DNA from: CAZUGA01 sp964619885
GTDB taxonomy: Bacteria; Pseudomonadota; Gammaproteobacteria; Methylococcales; UBA1147
DNA: 64,000 bases
Direction of reading: 5' to 3'
Assembly: GCA_964619885.1 (NCBI GenBank)
Contig: CAZUGA010000020.1
Span: 14,544 to 78,543, forward strand
The position numbers and the translations under genes were made by a program. Under the pieces are notes generated by a model that worked only from the letters and a program-made list of their open reading frames with translations, ran no database searches and was not told the origin of the DNA. Below, in pieces: positions 44,618-52,825 of this stretch (position 1 is the first letter of the stretch; every line of letters starts with the position of its first letter).

Positions 44618-44644
44618 TTAGCACTCTATATAAAAGAGTGCTAA
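44618..44644. promoter_or_regulatory. CIRCE element (HrcA operator)
   Basis: Perfect TTAGCACTC-N9-GAGTGCTAA, identical to the CIRCE consensus. It lies 23 bp before the hrcA start, so HrcA is expected to repress its own gene and the downstream chaperone genes, and possibly to influence nadK on the other side. Confidence 0.97.
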
Positions 44645-44667
44645 ATAAATAATGGTTTGAGGCTATT

Positions 44668-45723
44668 GTGGAAAATTCTTCTAGTTTGAACGACAGGGCC
44701 CAACATCTCCTGAAGGTGTTAATTGAGCGGTATATTCAAGATGGTCAACCGGTTGGGTCTCGCGCTCTATCGCGAGGTAGTGGGGTTAATTTGAGCCCGG
44801 CAACGGTTAGAAATGTAATGGCCGATTTGGAAGAGTACGGTTTAGTCTGCTCGCCGCACACCTCTGCAGGCCGAATTCCGACGGTTACCGGATATCGACT
44901 CTTCATAGATTCTTTACTTACCGTCCAACCGGTCGGGAAAAAAGCCGTAGATGATTTTAAAAAGGATTTTGGTAACCAGACTGACGAGCAAAATTTGGTT
45001 GAAAGTGCTTCTAATTTATTGTCTAGCATCTCGCAAATGGCGGGAATTGTAACGATGCCGCGTCGCGGTACAGTTGCATTTCGTCACATAGAGTTTTTGC
45101 CATTATCTGGTGCGCGAGTATTAGCCATTTTAGTGACCAATGAACAGGAAGTGCATAATCGCATAATCCATCCGTCACGAGAATTTAGTGCCGCCGAATT
45201 GCAACAAGCTTCAAATTATTTGAATTCAGTATTCCAAGGTCAGGATCTAACGTCGTTGAGATCGCAATTACTGAACGAGTTGGAGGAAACTCAGCAAAGG
45301 GTAAATAAGGAAATGATAAATGCGATCGAAATGGCTAATCTTGCACTACAAAGCGATACATCAACGGAAGATTTTATCTTAACAGGGCAGACGAACCTGA
45401 TGGAATTTTCTGAGTTATCGGATGTAGAGCGGTTGCGCAAGTTATTCGAAGCATTCAATCGCAAACAGGAAATACTTCACTTATTAGACCAATGTTTACA
45501 TGCCGAAGGCGTGCAAATTTTTGTAGGTGAAGAGTCGGGTTATCAGGCGTTGGATGATTGCAGCGTGGTTAGCGCGTCGTATTCGCTTGATACGGAAAGG
45601 GTCGGTGTCTTGGCGGTAATTGGACCAACTCGAATGGAATATCAAAAAGTTATCCCCCTTGTTGATGTAACCGCAAAATTATTGGGAGCTGCCTTGAATC
45701 AGAATATATCGCCCCCATCATAA
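44668..45723 (+). CDS. hrcA: Heat-inducible transcription repressor HrcA
   Basis: Repressor that binds CIRCE and is kept active by GroEL. 351 aa. N-terminal winged helix with RAQHLLKVLIERYIQDGQPVGSRALSR and LSPATVRNVMADLEEYGLVCSPHTSAGRIPT; the middle and C-terminal GAF-like region ends with VGVLAVIGPTRMEYQKVIPLVD. The start is GTG. First gene of hrcA-grpE-dnaK-dnaJ; 174 bp precede grpE, leaving room for another promoter. Confidence 0.97.
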   Translation: MENSSSLNDRAQHLLKVLIERYIQDGQPVGSRALSRGSGVNLSPATVRNVMADLEEYGLVCSPHTSAGRIPTVTGYRLFIDSLLTVQPVGKKAVDDFKKDFGNQTDEQNLVESASNLLSSISQMAGIVTMPRRGTVAFRHIEFLPLSGARVLAILVTNEQEVHNRIIHPSREFSAAELQQASNYLNSVFQGQDLTSLRSQLLNELEETQQRVNKEMINAIEMANLALQSDTSTEDFILTGQTNLMEFSELSDVERLRKLFEAFNRKQEILHLLDQCLHAEGVQIFVGEESGYQALDDCSVVSASYSLDTERVGVLAVIGPTRMEYQKVIPLVDVTAKLLGAALNQNISPPS

Positions 45724-45897
45724 GGCTATTATTTTCTTCAATATCTTTAGTGTTGATGCCTAAAAAAATTTGGTATCTCGCTGATTGTTTTATTGAAAAT
45801 GTGCGATTGTTGCATTTGAAAAATTACCGGAAGTCGCGACCTTCAGCAATTCTGGTTACAAGCTTGGCAATATTTATATGAATTTGGAGCAAAACTT

Positions 45898-46533
45898 ATG
45901 AGCGATGAGAAGGAGATACCGGAATCTCAAGAGGACGGTATTGAATCTGTGAATACTAAGGATTTACCAGCCGGGGATGATATCGAGCAAAGTGGGAGCG
46001 ACATCGAGGTTGATACTGAAGTAGACGAAATATCTATAGAAGCTCTCCGCAATGAGCTCCAAGTGGTAACTGAAAAGGCCAATGAAAGCGCGGATAAATT
46101 TGTGCGTGCACAGGCGGAAATGGAGAATCTACGGCGGCGTACAGAAAAGGAATTACAGAACGCGCACAAATTTGCATTGGATCAATTTTCCAAAGAATTA
46201 CTTCCAGTAGTAGATAGTCTGGAACTTGGGATTCAAGCTGCGGCTGGTGATTCTGCGGAAGTAACAAAATTGCGAGAAGGTAACATATTGACGTTGCAAT
46301 TGATGAAGTCGGCTTTGGAGAAATTTAATATTGTCCCGATAGATCCTGAAGGGGATATTTTCAACCCCGAGTTGCATCAAGCGATGGCAATGGAGGTGGC
46401 CGAAGATAAGGAACCGAATACCGTGTTGAAAGTGTTTCAAAAAGGTTATCTGCTCAACGATCGGTTGATTCGTCCCGCGATGGTTGTCGTTGCCCAGATG
46501 AACAAGCAAACGAAAGTTGACGAACAAGCTTGA
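45898..46533 (+). CDS. grpE: Nucleotide exchange factor GrpE
   Basis: Cofactor that exchanges ADP for ATP on DnaK. 211 aa: an acidic, low-complexity N-terminus (about 1-45), a long coiled coil (about 48-100) with ADKFVRAQAEMENLRRRTEKE, a four-helix section (LPVVDSLELGIQ) and the C-terminal beta domain with NPELHQAMAMEV and VFQKGYLLNDRLIRPAMVVVA, the DnaK contact. Between hrcA and dnaK as expected. Confidence 0.97.
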   Translation: MSDEKEIPESQEDGIESVNTKDLPAGDDIEQSGSDIEVDTEVDEISIEALRNELQVVTEKANESADKFVRAQAEMENLRRRTEKELQNAHKFALDQFSKELLPVVDSLELGIQAAAGDSAEVTKLREGNILTLQLMKSALEKFNIVPIDPEGDIFNPELHQAMAMEVAEDKEPNTVLKVFQKGYLLNDRLIRPAMVVVAQMNKQTKVDEQA

Positions 46534-46618
46534 AAAAAATATCGATAACCCCATATCAGAAAGTAGTTAGTTATCAGCGCGAATCAAGCGATTGTTGAAT
46601 TGATCGGAGAATAAGTAA

Positions 46619-48568
46619 ATGGCAAAAATTATTGGGATTGACTTAGGTACAACAAACTCCTGTTTTGCAGTACTGGAAGGCGGGAGCGCTAAAGTTATCG
46701 AAAACAGTGAAGGTGGTCGAACAACACCTTCGGTGGTTGCATTTTCTAATGACGATGAAGTCTTGGTTGGGCAATCGGCCAAACGTCAGGCGGTAACCAA
46801 TCCTGCTAATACTTTATTTGCGATCAAGCGTTTGATTGGAAGAAAGTACAAGGACGATGTGGTACAGAAGGACATCAAGATGGTGCCGTACAAAATTGTC
46901 GAGGCTGAAAATGGAGATGCTTGGGTTGAAGCGAATAGTACTAAAATGGCGCCACCTGAAGTTTCAGCTAGAGTGTTGATGAAAATGAAGAAAGATGCCG
47001 AAGCGTTTCTGGGTGAAGAAGTTACCCAGGCGGTGATAACGGTACCTGCTTACTTTAACGACTCCCAGCGTCAGGCAACCAAAGACGCCGGACGCATTGC
47101 GGGATTGGAAGTTTCTCGTATTATCAACGAGCCGACCGCTGCATCGTTGGCTTATGGCATGGATAAAAAACACGGAGACTCTAAATTAGCGGTATATGAC
47201 TTAGGGGGTGGAACCTTCGATGTTTCCATTATTGAAATCGCTGAGGTTGAAGGCGAACACCAGTTTGAAGTACTGGCAACCAATGGAGATACTTTTCTGG
47301 GCGGGGAGGATTTTGACCTGCGTATAATCGATTATTTGGCCGATGAATTTAAAAAGAATAATGGGATTGATTTGCACAATGACCCGCTCGCGCTGCAGCG
47401 CTTAAAAGAGGCAGCGGAAAAAGCCAAGATAGAGTTGTCATCCGCCCAACAAACAGACGTGAACCTACCGTACATCACTGCGGACTCTAGTGGTCCGAAG
47501 CACTTGAATGTCAAATTTACTCGGGCGAAATTGGAATCATTGGTTGACGATTTGATATTCCGAACCAAAGGTCCTTGTGAAATGGCGTTAAAAGACGCGG
47601 GCTTATCGGCTTCGGAAATTGATGATGTAATTCTGGTAGGTGGACAGACGCGTATGCCCAAGGTTCAAGAAGTTGTGCAGGATTTTTTTGGCAAAGAACC
47701 TCGCAAAGATGTTAATCCGGATGAGGCCGTGGCTGTAGGTGCTGCGATCCAAGCCGGGGTTCTCGCGGGTGACGTAAAAGACGTGTTGTTGCTAGATGTG
47801 ACGCCACTGTCCTTGGGGATCGAGACATTGGGCGGTGTTATGACGGCGTTGATTAAGAAGAATACCACGATCCCAACCCGCGAGAATCAAGTCTTTTCAA
47901 CCGCAGAAGACAATCAAGGCGCGGTGACAGTACATGTCCTCCAAGGTGAAAGGGAAATGGCGTCGGGTAATAAATCTCTGGGGCGTTTTGATTTGTCGGA
48001 TATTCCACCGGCACCGCGGGGGATACCGCAGATTGAGGTCACGTTCGACATAGATGCCAATGGTATACTCAATGTATCTGCTAAGGATAAGGCGACTGGT
48101 AAAGCACAGTCGATCGTAATCAAAGCGTCAAGCGGCCTTTCTGATGAAGATGTTGATCGTATGATTAAGGATGCAGAACTGCATGCTGAAGAGGATCGAA
48201 AAGCCCGTGAGATGGTCGATATTCGAAATAATGCCGAGTCTATGATTCATGCGACCAATAAATCATTGGATGAATTGGGTGACAAGGTCGAAGCCGACGA
48301 GAAGAGTCAGATTGAGTCCGCAATTGAAGAACTGAACGCTGCTTTGCAGAGTGATGACAAAGAATCGATCGAAGCCAAGACCAAAGCGTTGACCGAAGTG
48401 TCGGGAAAACTTGCCGAGCGTGTTTATGCGGAGCAAGCTGATGCGGCCGGTGCGTCGGCAGGTGTTCAACCCGATGTAGATGGGGCCAATGCTGAAGGTG
48501 AAAAAGCAACGCGGGATGATGATGTTGTGGATGCTGAATTTGAGGAAGTTAAAGATGATAAAAAATAA
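46619..48568 (+). CDS. dnaK: Chaperone DnaK (Hsp70)
   Basis: ATP-dependent chaperone. 649 aa. ATPase domain with IGIDLGTTNSC, VITVPAYFNDSQRQ, AAGL-type RIINEPTAASLAYG, DLGGGTFDVSI and VGGQTRMP; linker DVLLLDVTPLSLGIETLGG; substrate domain and a C-terminal lid ending in DDDVVDAEFEEVKDD, the conserved acidic tail. No CIRCE directly precedes it. 85 bp separate it from grpE. Confidence 0.98.
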   Translation: MAKIIGIDLGTTNSCFAVLEGGSAKVIENSEGGRTTPSVVAFSNDDEVLVGQSAKRQAVTNPANTLFAIKRLIGRKYKDDVVQKDIKMVPYKIVEAENGDAWVEANSTKMAPPEVSARVLMKMKKDAEAFLGEEVTQAVITVPAYFNDSQRQATKDAGRIAGLEVSRIINEPTAASLAYGMDKKHGDSKLAVYDLGGGTFDVSIIEIAEVEGEHQFEVLATNGDTFLGGEDFDLRIIDYLADEFKKNNGIDLHNDPLALQRLKEAAEKAKIELSSAQQTDVNLPYITADSSGPKHLNVKFTRAKLESLVDDLIFRTKGPCEMALKDAGLSASEIDDVILVGGQTRMPKVQEVVQDFFGKEPRKDVNPDEAVAVGAAIQAGVLAGDVKDVLLLDVTPLSLGIETLGGVMTALIKKNTTIPTRENQVFSTAEDNQGAVTVHVLQGEREMASGNKSLGRFDLSDIPPAPRGIPQIEVTFDIDANGILNVSAKDKATGKAQSIVIKASSGLSDEDVDRMIKDAELHAEEDRKAREMVDIRNNAESMIHATNKSLDELGDKVEADEKSQIESAIEELNAALQSDDKESIEAKTKALTEVSGKLAERVYAEQADAAGASAGVQPDVDGANAEGEKATRDDDVVDAEFEEVKDDKK

Positions 48569-48610
48569 GATGTATAAAATTTAAACTTTCTTTTTATAGG
48601 ACTAGATTGG

Positions 48611-48634
48611 AACCGCCGGCGATTGCCGGCGGTT
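48611..48634 (+). other. Strong hairpin immediately upstream of dnaJ
   Basis: Arms AACCGCCGGC and GCCGGCGGTT pair perfectly over 10 bp around the tetraloop GATT. The right arm contains the only purine-rich Shine-Dalgarno-like stretch (GGCGG) before the dnaJ ATG at 48644, which would be buried in the stem. No T-run follows, so it is not a standard terminator. Confidence 0.75.
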
Positions 48635-48643
48635 GCGTGATTT

Positions 48644-49759
48644 ATGGCAAAACAAGATTACTACGAACTATTGGGTGTATCTCGCAATGCGAGCGATGCG
48701 GAATTAAAAAAAACTTATCGCCGTATGGCGATGAAGTACCATCCCGATCGAAATAAAGATAATCCCGACGCCGAAGAAAAGTTTAAACAGGCCAAAGAAG
48801 CCTATGAGGTTTTGTCCGACCCAAAGAAGCGATCAGCCTATGACCAATTTGGACACGCTGGGGTGGATTCATCGATGGGGGGTGGCTCTGCTGATGGATT
48901 TAGCGACATTTTTGGTGATGTTTTTGGTGATATTTTTGGTGGTGGTCGTAAGCGCGGTAACGTGCATAGAGGATCAGACCTTCGCTACGATATGGAGTTG
49001 ACACTGGAAGAGGCGGTCGTCGGTTCGGACGTTAAGATTCGTGTGCCCGTTTTGACCGCTTGCGGTCAATGTGGTGGCAGCGGTGCAAAAAAAGGCTCCA
49101 GCCCAGTTACGTGCGGCACTTGTAACGGTATGGGCAACGTACGTATGCAACAAGGTTTTTTTTCTGTTCAACAAACCTGTCCGACTTGTAGGGGAACCGG
49201 GAAGCAGATAAAAGATCCATGCCGAGTGTGTCATGGAAATGGTCGCGTACAGGAAAATAAAACTTTGTCGGTAAAGATACCGCCGGGTGTTGATTCGGGA
49301 GATCGAATCCGGCTGGCCGGGGAAGGTGAAGCGGGTGAGCAGGGTGGTCCTCCGGGAGATTTATACGTTCAAATCGGTGTTAAGGAACACCCAATATTTA
49401 CCCGTGATGGAGCGAACTTGTTTTGCGAAATGCCGATTGGGTTTCCTACAGCTGCATTGGGCGGTGAGCTGCATGTGCCTACCTTGGGGGGCAAAGTAAA
49501 ATTAAAAATTCCTGCCGAAACTCAAACTGGGAAGTTGTTTCGCTTGCGCGGTAAAGGCGTAAAACCGGTACGTGGTGGTGCGGTTGGCGACTTATTGTGC
49601 CGTGTCCAAATTGAGACTCCGGTTAATTTAACCAAAGAACAAAAAAAATTGATTGAAGAAATCGATTCCAGCTTGGTCGGTGGTGGTAGTCGGCATAGCC
49701 CTCAAGCTCATTCTTGGGTGGATGGGGTCAAACAGTTTTTTGATAAAATGACGGGTTAA
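48644..49759 (+). CDS. dnaJ: Chaperone DnaJ (Hsp40)
   Basis: DnaK co-chaperone that delivers substrates and stimulates ATP hydrolysis. 371 aa, type I: J domain (1-70, HPD in KYHPDRN), Gly/Phe-rich region (about 75-110), zinc-finger domain with four CxxCxGxG repeats (CGQCGGSG, CGTCNGMG, CPTCRGTG, CRVCHGNG) and two C-terminal beta domains with a final amphipathic tail. It follows dnaK by 75 bp that contain a strong hairpin. Confidence 0.98.
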   Translation: MAKQDYYELLGVSRNASDAELKKTYRRMAMKYHPDRNKDNPDAEEKFKQAKEAYEVLSDPKKRSAYDQFGHAGVDSSMGGGSADGFSDIFGDVFGDIFGGGRKRGNVHRGSDLRYDMELTLEEAVVGSDVKIRVPVLTACGQCGGSGAKKGSSPVTCGTCNGMGNVRMQQGFFSVQQTCPTCRGTGKQIKDPCRVCHGNGRVQENKTLSVKIPPGVDSGDRIRLAGEGEAGEQGGPPGDLYVQIGVKEHPIFTRDGANLFCEMPIGFPTAALGGELHVPTLGGKVKLKIPAETQTGKLFRLRGKGVKPVRGGAVGDLLCRVQIETPVNLTKEQKKLIEEIDSSLVGGGSRHSPQAHSWVDGVKQFFDKMTG

Positions 49760-49989
49760 AGCAAGATACTTAAGCTTGGGTCGCCATACTAATTAGATTT
49801 AATGATTCTTATCGTTAATTACGTCGACTGTTCGGTCTTTTCCTACAAAACAAACAAAATAGTGACTCGTGGAATATAACCATTGTTTTAGCGAATATCG
49901 TTCAAATATGGAGTTTCCACAAGTCCCCAGCAGATTTTGAAGTGTGGGAATTTAGAATTCCTTCGTAATAATTCAGATAGGTATACAAC

Positions 49990-50790
49990 ATGCTAAGAAT
50001 TGCGATTGTCGGTGCTGCCGGTCGTATGGGGCACAATCTAATTGCTGCTTGCGGTCAGGCTGATGGTTTGCGATTAACCGCTGCAATCGAGAGGGCCGAC
50101 AACCCTATATTGGGCGTGGATGCCGGAGAGCAAGCAGGCCTTGGCCGCATCAATGTACCCGTGATAAGCGATTTGCTTGCAGTGATTGGGGAATTCGATG
50201 TGTTAATCGATTTTACGCAACCGGAACCGACTATAAAGCACCTAGAGATATGCAGGGCCAACCATAAAAAAGTCGTGATAGGTACGACTGGATTCACGAC
50301 TGAACAGAAGGATCAGATATCAAAGGCCGCTGGAGATATCGCAGTGGTACTTGCTCCGAATATGAGTGTCGGCGTAAACCTTTCTCTAAAATTGCTTGAA
50401 ATTGCCGCCAAGGTGATGGGTGGGTATACCGATATTGAAGTCATAGAAGCCCATCACCGGCATAAAGTGGATGCCCCGTCAGGGACCGCGCTCCGTATGG
50501 GCGAGGTTGTTGCCGAGGTGCTGGGCCGTGACCTAAACGATTGTGCCGTTTACGGGAGAGAAGGTTTTACCGGGGAGCGGAATAGAAATACTATAGGTTT
50601 TTCTACGATTCGTGCAGGTGACATCGTAGGTGAACATACGGTTATGTTTGCTGATGAAGGAGAACGAGTGGAAATTACCCATAAAGCGTCAAGCAGAATG
50701 ACTTTTGCCAACGGTGCTATGCGTGCAGCCAGCTGGTTGGAACAAAAACCTAAAGGTTTGTACGATATGCAAGACGTGTTGGGATTCTGA
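49990..50790 (+). CDS. dapB: 4-hydroxy-tetrahydrodipicolinate reductase
   Basis: NAD(P)H-dependent step of the lysine and diaminopimelate pathway. 266 aa. N-terminal Rossmann motif IAIVGAAGRMGHNL, VLIDFTQPE, GTTGFT, APNMSVGVN, then the catalytic block EAHHRHKVDAPSGTAL and the C-terminal TFANGAMRAASWL. The 230-bp gap after dnaJ shows no clear structure. The dnaJ-dapB-carAB order is the gammaproteobacterial standard. Confidence 0.97.
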   Translation: MLRIAIVGAAGRMGHNLIAACGQADGLRLTAAIERADNPILGVDAGEQAGLGRINVPVISDLLAVIGEFDVLIDFTQPEPTIKHLEICRANHKKVVIGTTGFTTEQKDQISKAAGDIAVVLAPNMSVGVNLSLKLLEIAAKVMGGYTDIEVIEAHHRHKVDAPSGTALRMGEVVAEVLGRDLNDCAVYGREGFTGERNRNTIGFSTIRAGDIVGEHTVMFADEGERVEITHKASSRMTFANGAMRAASWLEQKPKGLYDMQDVLGF

Positions 50791-50843
50791 TTCCAGCAAT
50801 CGTCTTATGTTGCTTGAAAGCTAAATATCATAGATACCAGCAC

Positions 50844-51122
50844 TCATTGACCATCACTAGAGTCCGGGTCTTTTTTCTTCATATCGTCAGACTTAGTCGA
50901 GCTGAATGCGTTCCAGAATGCTGTTTGCATGGCCTCCATTGATTGCATATGGGCCGGAAGCATAGGCTTCATCAAACTAACTGCGTCAAATCCCGTTGTT
51001 CCGCTTGTCATTTCTTGCTGCAGTTTTTCAAGAATTTCAGTTTGCAATGGCTGTACGTTGGGTAAACCAAAAAAGTCGCGAACTTCTTGAGGTGTGGCAT
51101 CGATTTCTACGGTGATTTTCAT
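50844..51122 (-). CDS. Small conserved protein, DUF6489-like
   Basis: 92 aa. The N-terminus MKITVEIDATPQEVRDFFGLPNVQPLQTEILEKLQ resembles the DUF6489 proteins known from proteobacteria; the second half is less conserved and ends in a Lys/Asp/Ser-rich tail. No signal peptide or membrane helix. The function is unknown. It is opposite in direction to its neighbours, between dapB and carA. The identification by memory of the family pattern is moderate. Confidence 0.7.
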   Translation of the reverse strand: MKITVEIDATPQEVRDFFGLPNVQPLQTEILEKLQQEMTSGTTGFDAVSLMKPMLPAHMQSMEAMQTAFWNAFSSTKSDDMKKKDPDSSDGQ

Positions 51123-51628
51123 AATTTAATACCTATTTGGATTTAGATGGGATATCCGTTCCGAATAATATGCATGCGGTTTAGCCCAACAAAAGTGACC
51201 AGGCCTTTGCAACGGTCGTCGAGTTTATTCCAGATTTGCGTGATCGGATAATCGTTTCGTCTGAATAATACTGTTTCGTTTGTTGTGCTGTCAGCAAGTA
51301 TTTCGTAAAATCTGACTCTTTCTGACGCGCGCTTTGTTCGCCTAGTGCGTGAATACCATCAATCTGAAAATGTAGGTGGGCTCGTCACTAGTATTGTCGG
51401 GCAGAAGGTTCGCGTGCGGACGGATTTTTTTGTAGTCCTCTATTGTGGATGAGTGATTTAGCGACTGGGGATTTCTCTGCTCGTAAAATACCTCTGAAAT
51501 GACTGTGGTCTAACTAGGCGAAATGCAAAGGACGCAAAGCTTAATCGGATAAACAAATTGGGTTGGCGACTTTGAGCAAGGTGTAATAAATTCTATTGGT
51601 TTTATTGTGTGACAACGGGAGGCCACTC
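51123..51628. other. Intergenic region upstream of the carA leader
   Basis: About 505 bp with no long open frame. It should hold the carAB promoter and control region. I found no perfect ARG box, PyrR-type hairpin or clear promoter hexamers; nothing further can be supported. Confidence 0.45.
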
Positions 51629-51664
51629 ATGGGTCTTTCCAGGATTCGTGTATTAAGGTGGTAA
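51629..51664 (+). CDS. Putative 11-aa Arg-rich leader peptide of carAB
   Basis: ATG GGT ... TAA encodes MGLSRIRVLRW, with three Arg codons, two of them AGG. A strong Shine-Dalgarno GGGAGG (51617-51622) lies 6 nt before the ATG, better than most genes in the window. The carA Shine-Dalgarno AGGTGG falls within the last two leader codons, and the TAA is 3 nt before the carA TTG. This layout fits translational coupling or an arginine-sensing leader; carbamoyl phosphate feeds arginine synthesis. Function is inferred; the short length means chance is not excluded. Confidence 0.5.
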   Translation: MGLSRIRVLRW

Positions 51665-51667
51665 AAA

Positions 51668-52798
51668 TTGACTAAAAAGGCGGTTCTAGCGCTTGAGAAT
51701 GGGACGATATTCCGGGGTGTTTCTATTGGCGCCGATGGATGTTCAGATGGTGAGGTTGTATTCAATACCGCGCTTACCGGCTATCAGGAAATATTGACGG
51801 ATCCCTCATATACCCGTCAGATAGTGACTTTGACTTATCCACATATTGGCAACGTCGGGGTTAATTCTGAGGATGAAGAGTCTGACAAGATATTTGCTAG
51901 TGGTTTGGTGATCAAAGATTTGTCGATCCGTCCCAGTAGTTGGCGCGCAGAAGGATCGCTTAGCGATTATTTAGCCCAACGGAATATTGTTGCCATTGCT
52001 GATATCGACACCAGGAAACTAACCCGGATATTGCGCGACAAGGGTGCCCAGCGTGGTTGCATTGTTGCGGCTGAAAACCTAGAAATCGGTGTCGCTATCG
52101 AAAAGGCAAAAGCGTTTCCTGGTCTTCAGGGAATGGATTTGGCGAGAACCGTTAGTACGCCAAAACCCTATAATTGGATGCAGCGTGGATGGCGGCTTGA
52201 TGAAGGCTACACGGATTCGCAAGATTCTTCTTATCGAGTGGTGGCCTATGATTTTGGTGTAAAAAGAAATATTCTTCGGCTGTTGGCCGAGCGAGGATGT
52301 TCGATAAATGTGGTGCCGGCGGAGACACCGGCCAATGAAGTTTTATCGCAGAAACCCGACGGAGTATTCTTATCCAACGGTCCTGGGGATCCTGAGCCCT
52401 GTGGGTACGCCATTACCGCGATTCGTCAAATTTTGGAAACCAAAACCCCAGTTTTTGGGATTTGTCTAGGCCATCAATTGTTGGCATTGGCTTCCGGTGC
52501 CAATACATTAAAAATGAAATTTGGTCACCATGGAGCAAATCATCCGGTTCAAGAGTTAGCTAGCGGCCGGGTTATGATCAGTAGTCAAAATCACGGTTTC
52601 TCGGTAGACGAGAAATCACTGCCAGATAATCTTATCGCCACACATCGTTCATTGTTTGATGGGAGTTTACAGGGACTTCATCGATCTGATTGTCCGGCAA
52701 TTGGGTTTCAGGGCCACCCGGAGGCAAGTCCTGGACCGCACGATGTTGAACATTTGTTTGATAGCTTTATCGATATGATGTCGAATAATCGCGCTTGA
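51668..52798 (+). CDS. carA: Carbamoyl phosphate synthase, small (glutaminase) subunit
   Basis: Hydrolyses glutamine and channels ammonia to CarB, for arginine and pyrimidine synthesis. 376 aa. N-terminal domain with FRGVSIGADG, GYQEILTDPSY and QIVTLTYPHIGN; class I glutaminase domain with Cys in FGICLGHQLLA, SQNHGFSVD and the His/Glu in FQGHPEASPGPHD. The TTG start has AGGTGG six bases upstream and matches the family N-terminus; no ATG is available. Followed by carB after 27 bp. Confidence 0.97.
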   Translation: MTKKAVLALENGTIFRGVSIGADGCSDGEVVFNTALTGYQEILTDPSYTRQIVTLTYPHIGNVGVNSEDEESDKIFASGLVIKDLSIRPSSWRAEGSLSDYLAQRNIVAIADIDTRKLTRILRDKGAQRGCIVAAENLEIGVAIEKAKAFPGLQGMDLARTVSTPKPYNWMQRGWRLDEGYTDSQDSSYRVVAYDFGVKRNILRLLAERGCSINVVPAETPANEVLSQKPDGVFLSNGPGDPEPCGYAITAIRQILETKTPVFGICLGHQLLALASGANTLKMKFGHHGANHPVQELASGRVMISSQNHGFSVDEKSLPDNLIATHRSLFDGSLQGLHRSDCPAIGFQGHPEASPGPHDVEHLFDSFIDMMSNNRA

Positions 52799-52825
52799 TC
52801 ACTTTTATTTAAATAATCTCGAAAT

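Noticed and set aside
44524..44630. Coding-like reverse frame ending in ...METRNMLPLEK between nadK and hrcA
   Set aside because: No start codon yields more than 11 residues and a stop lies just upstream; it runs into the CIRCE element. Possibly chance or a remnant.
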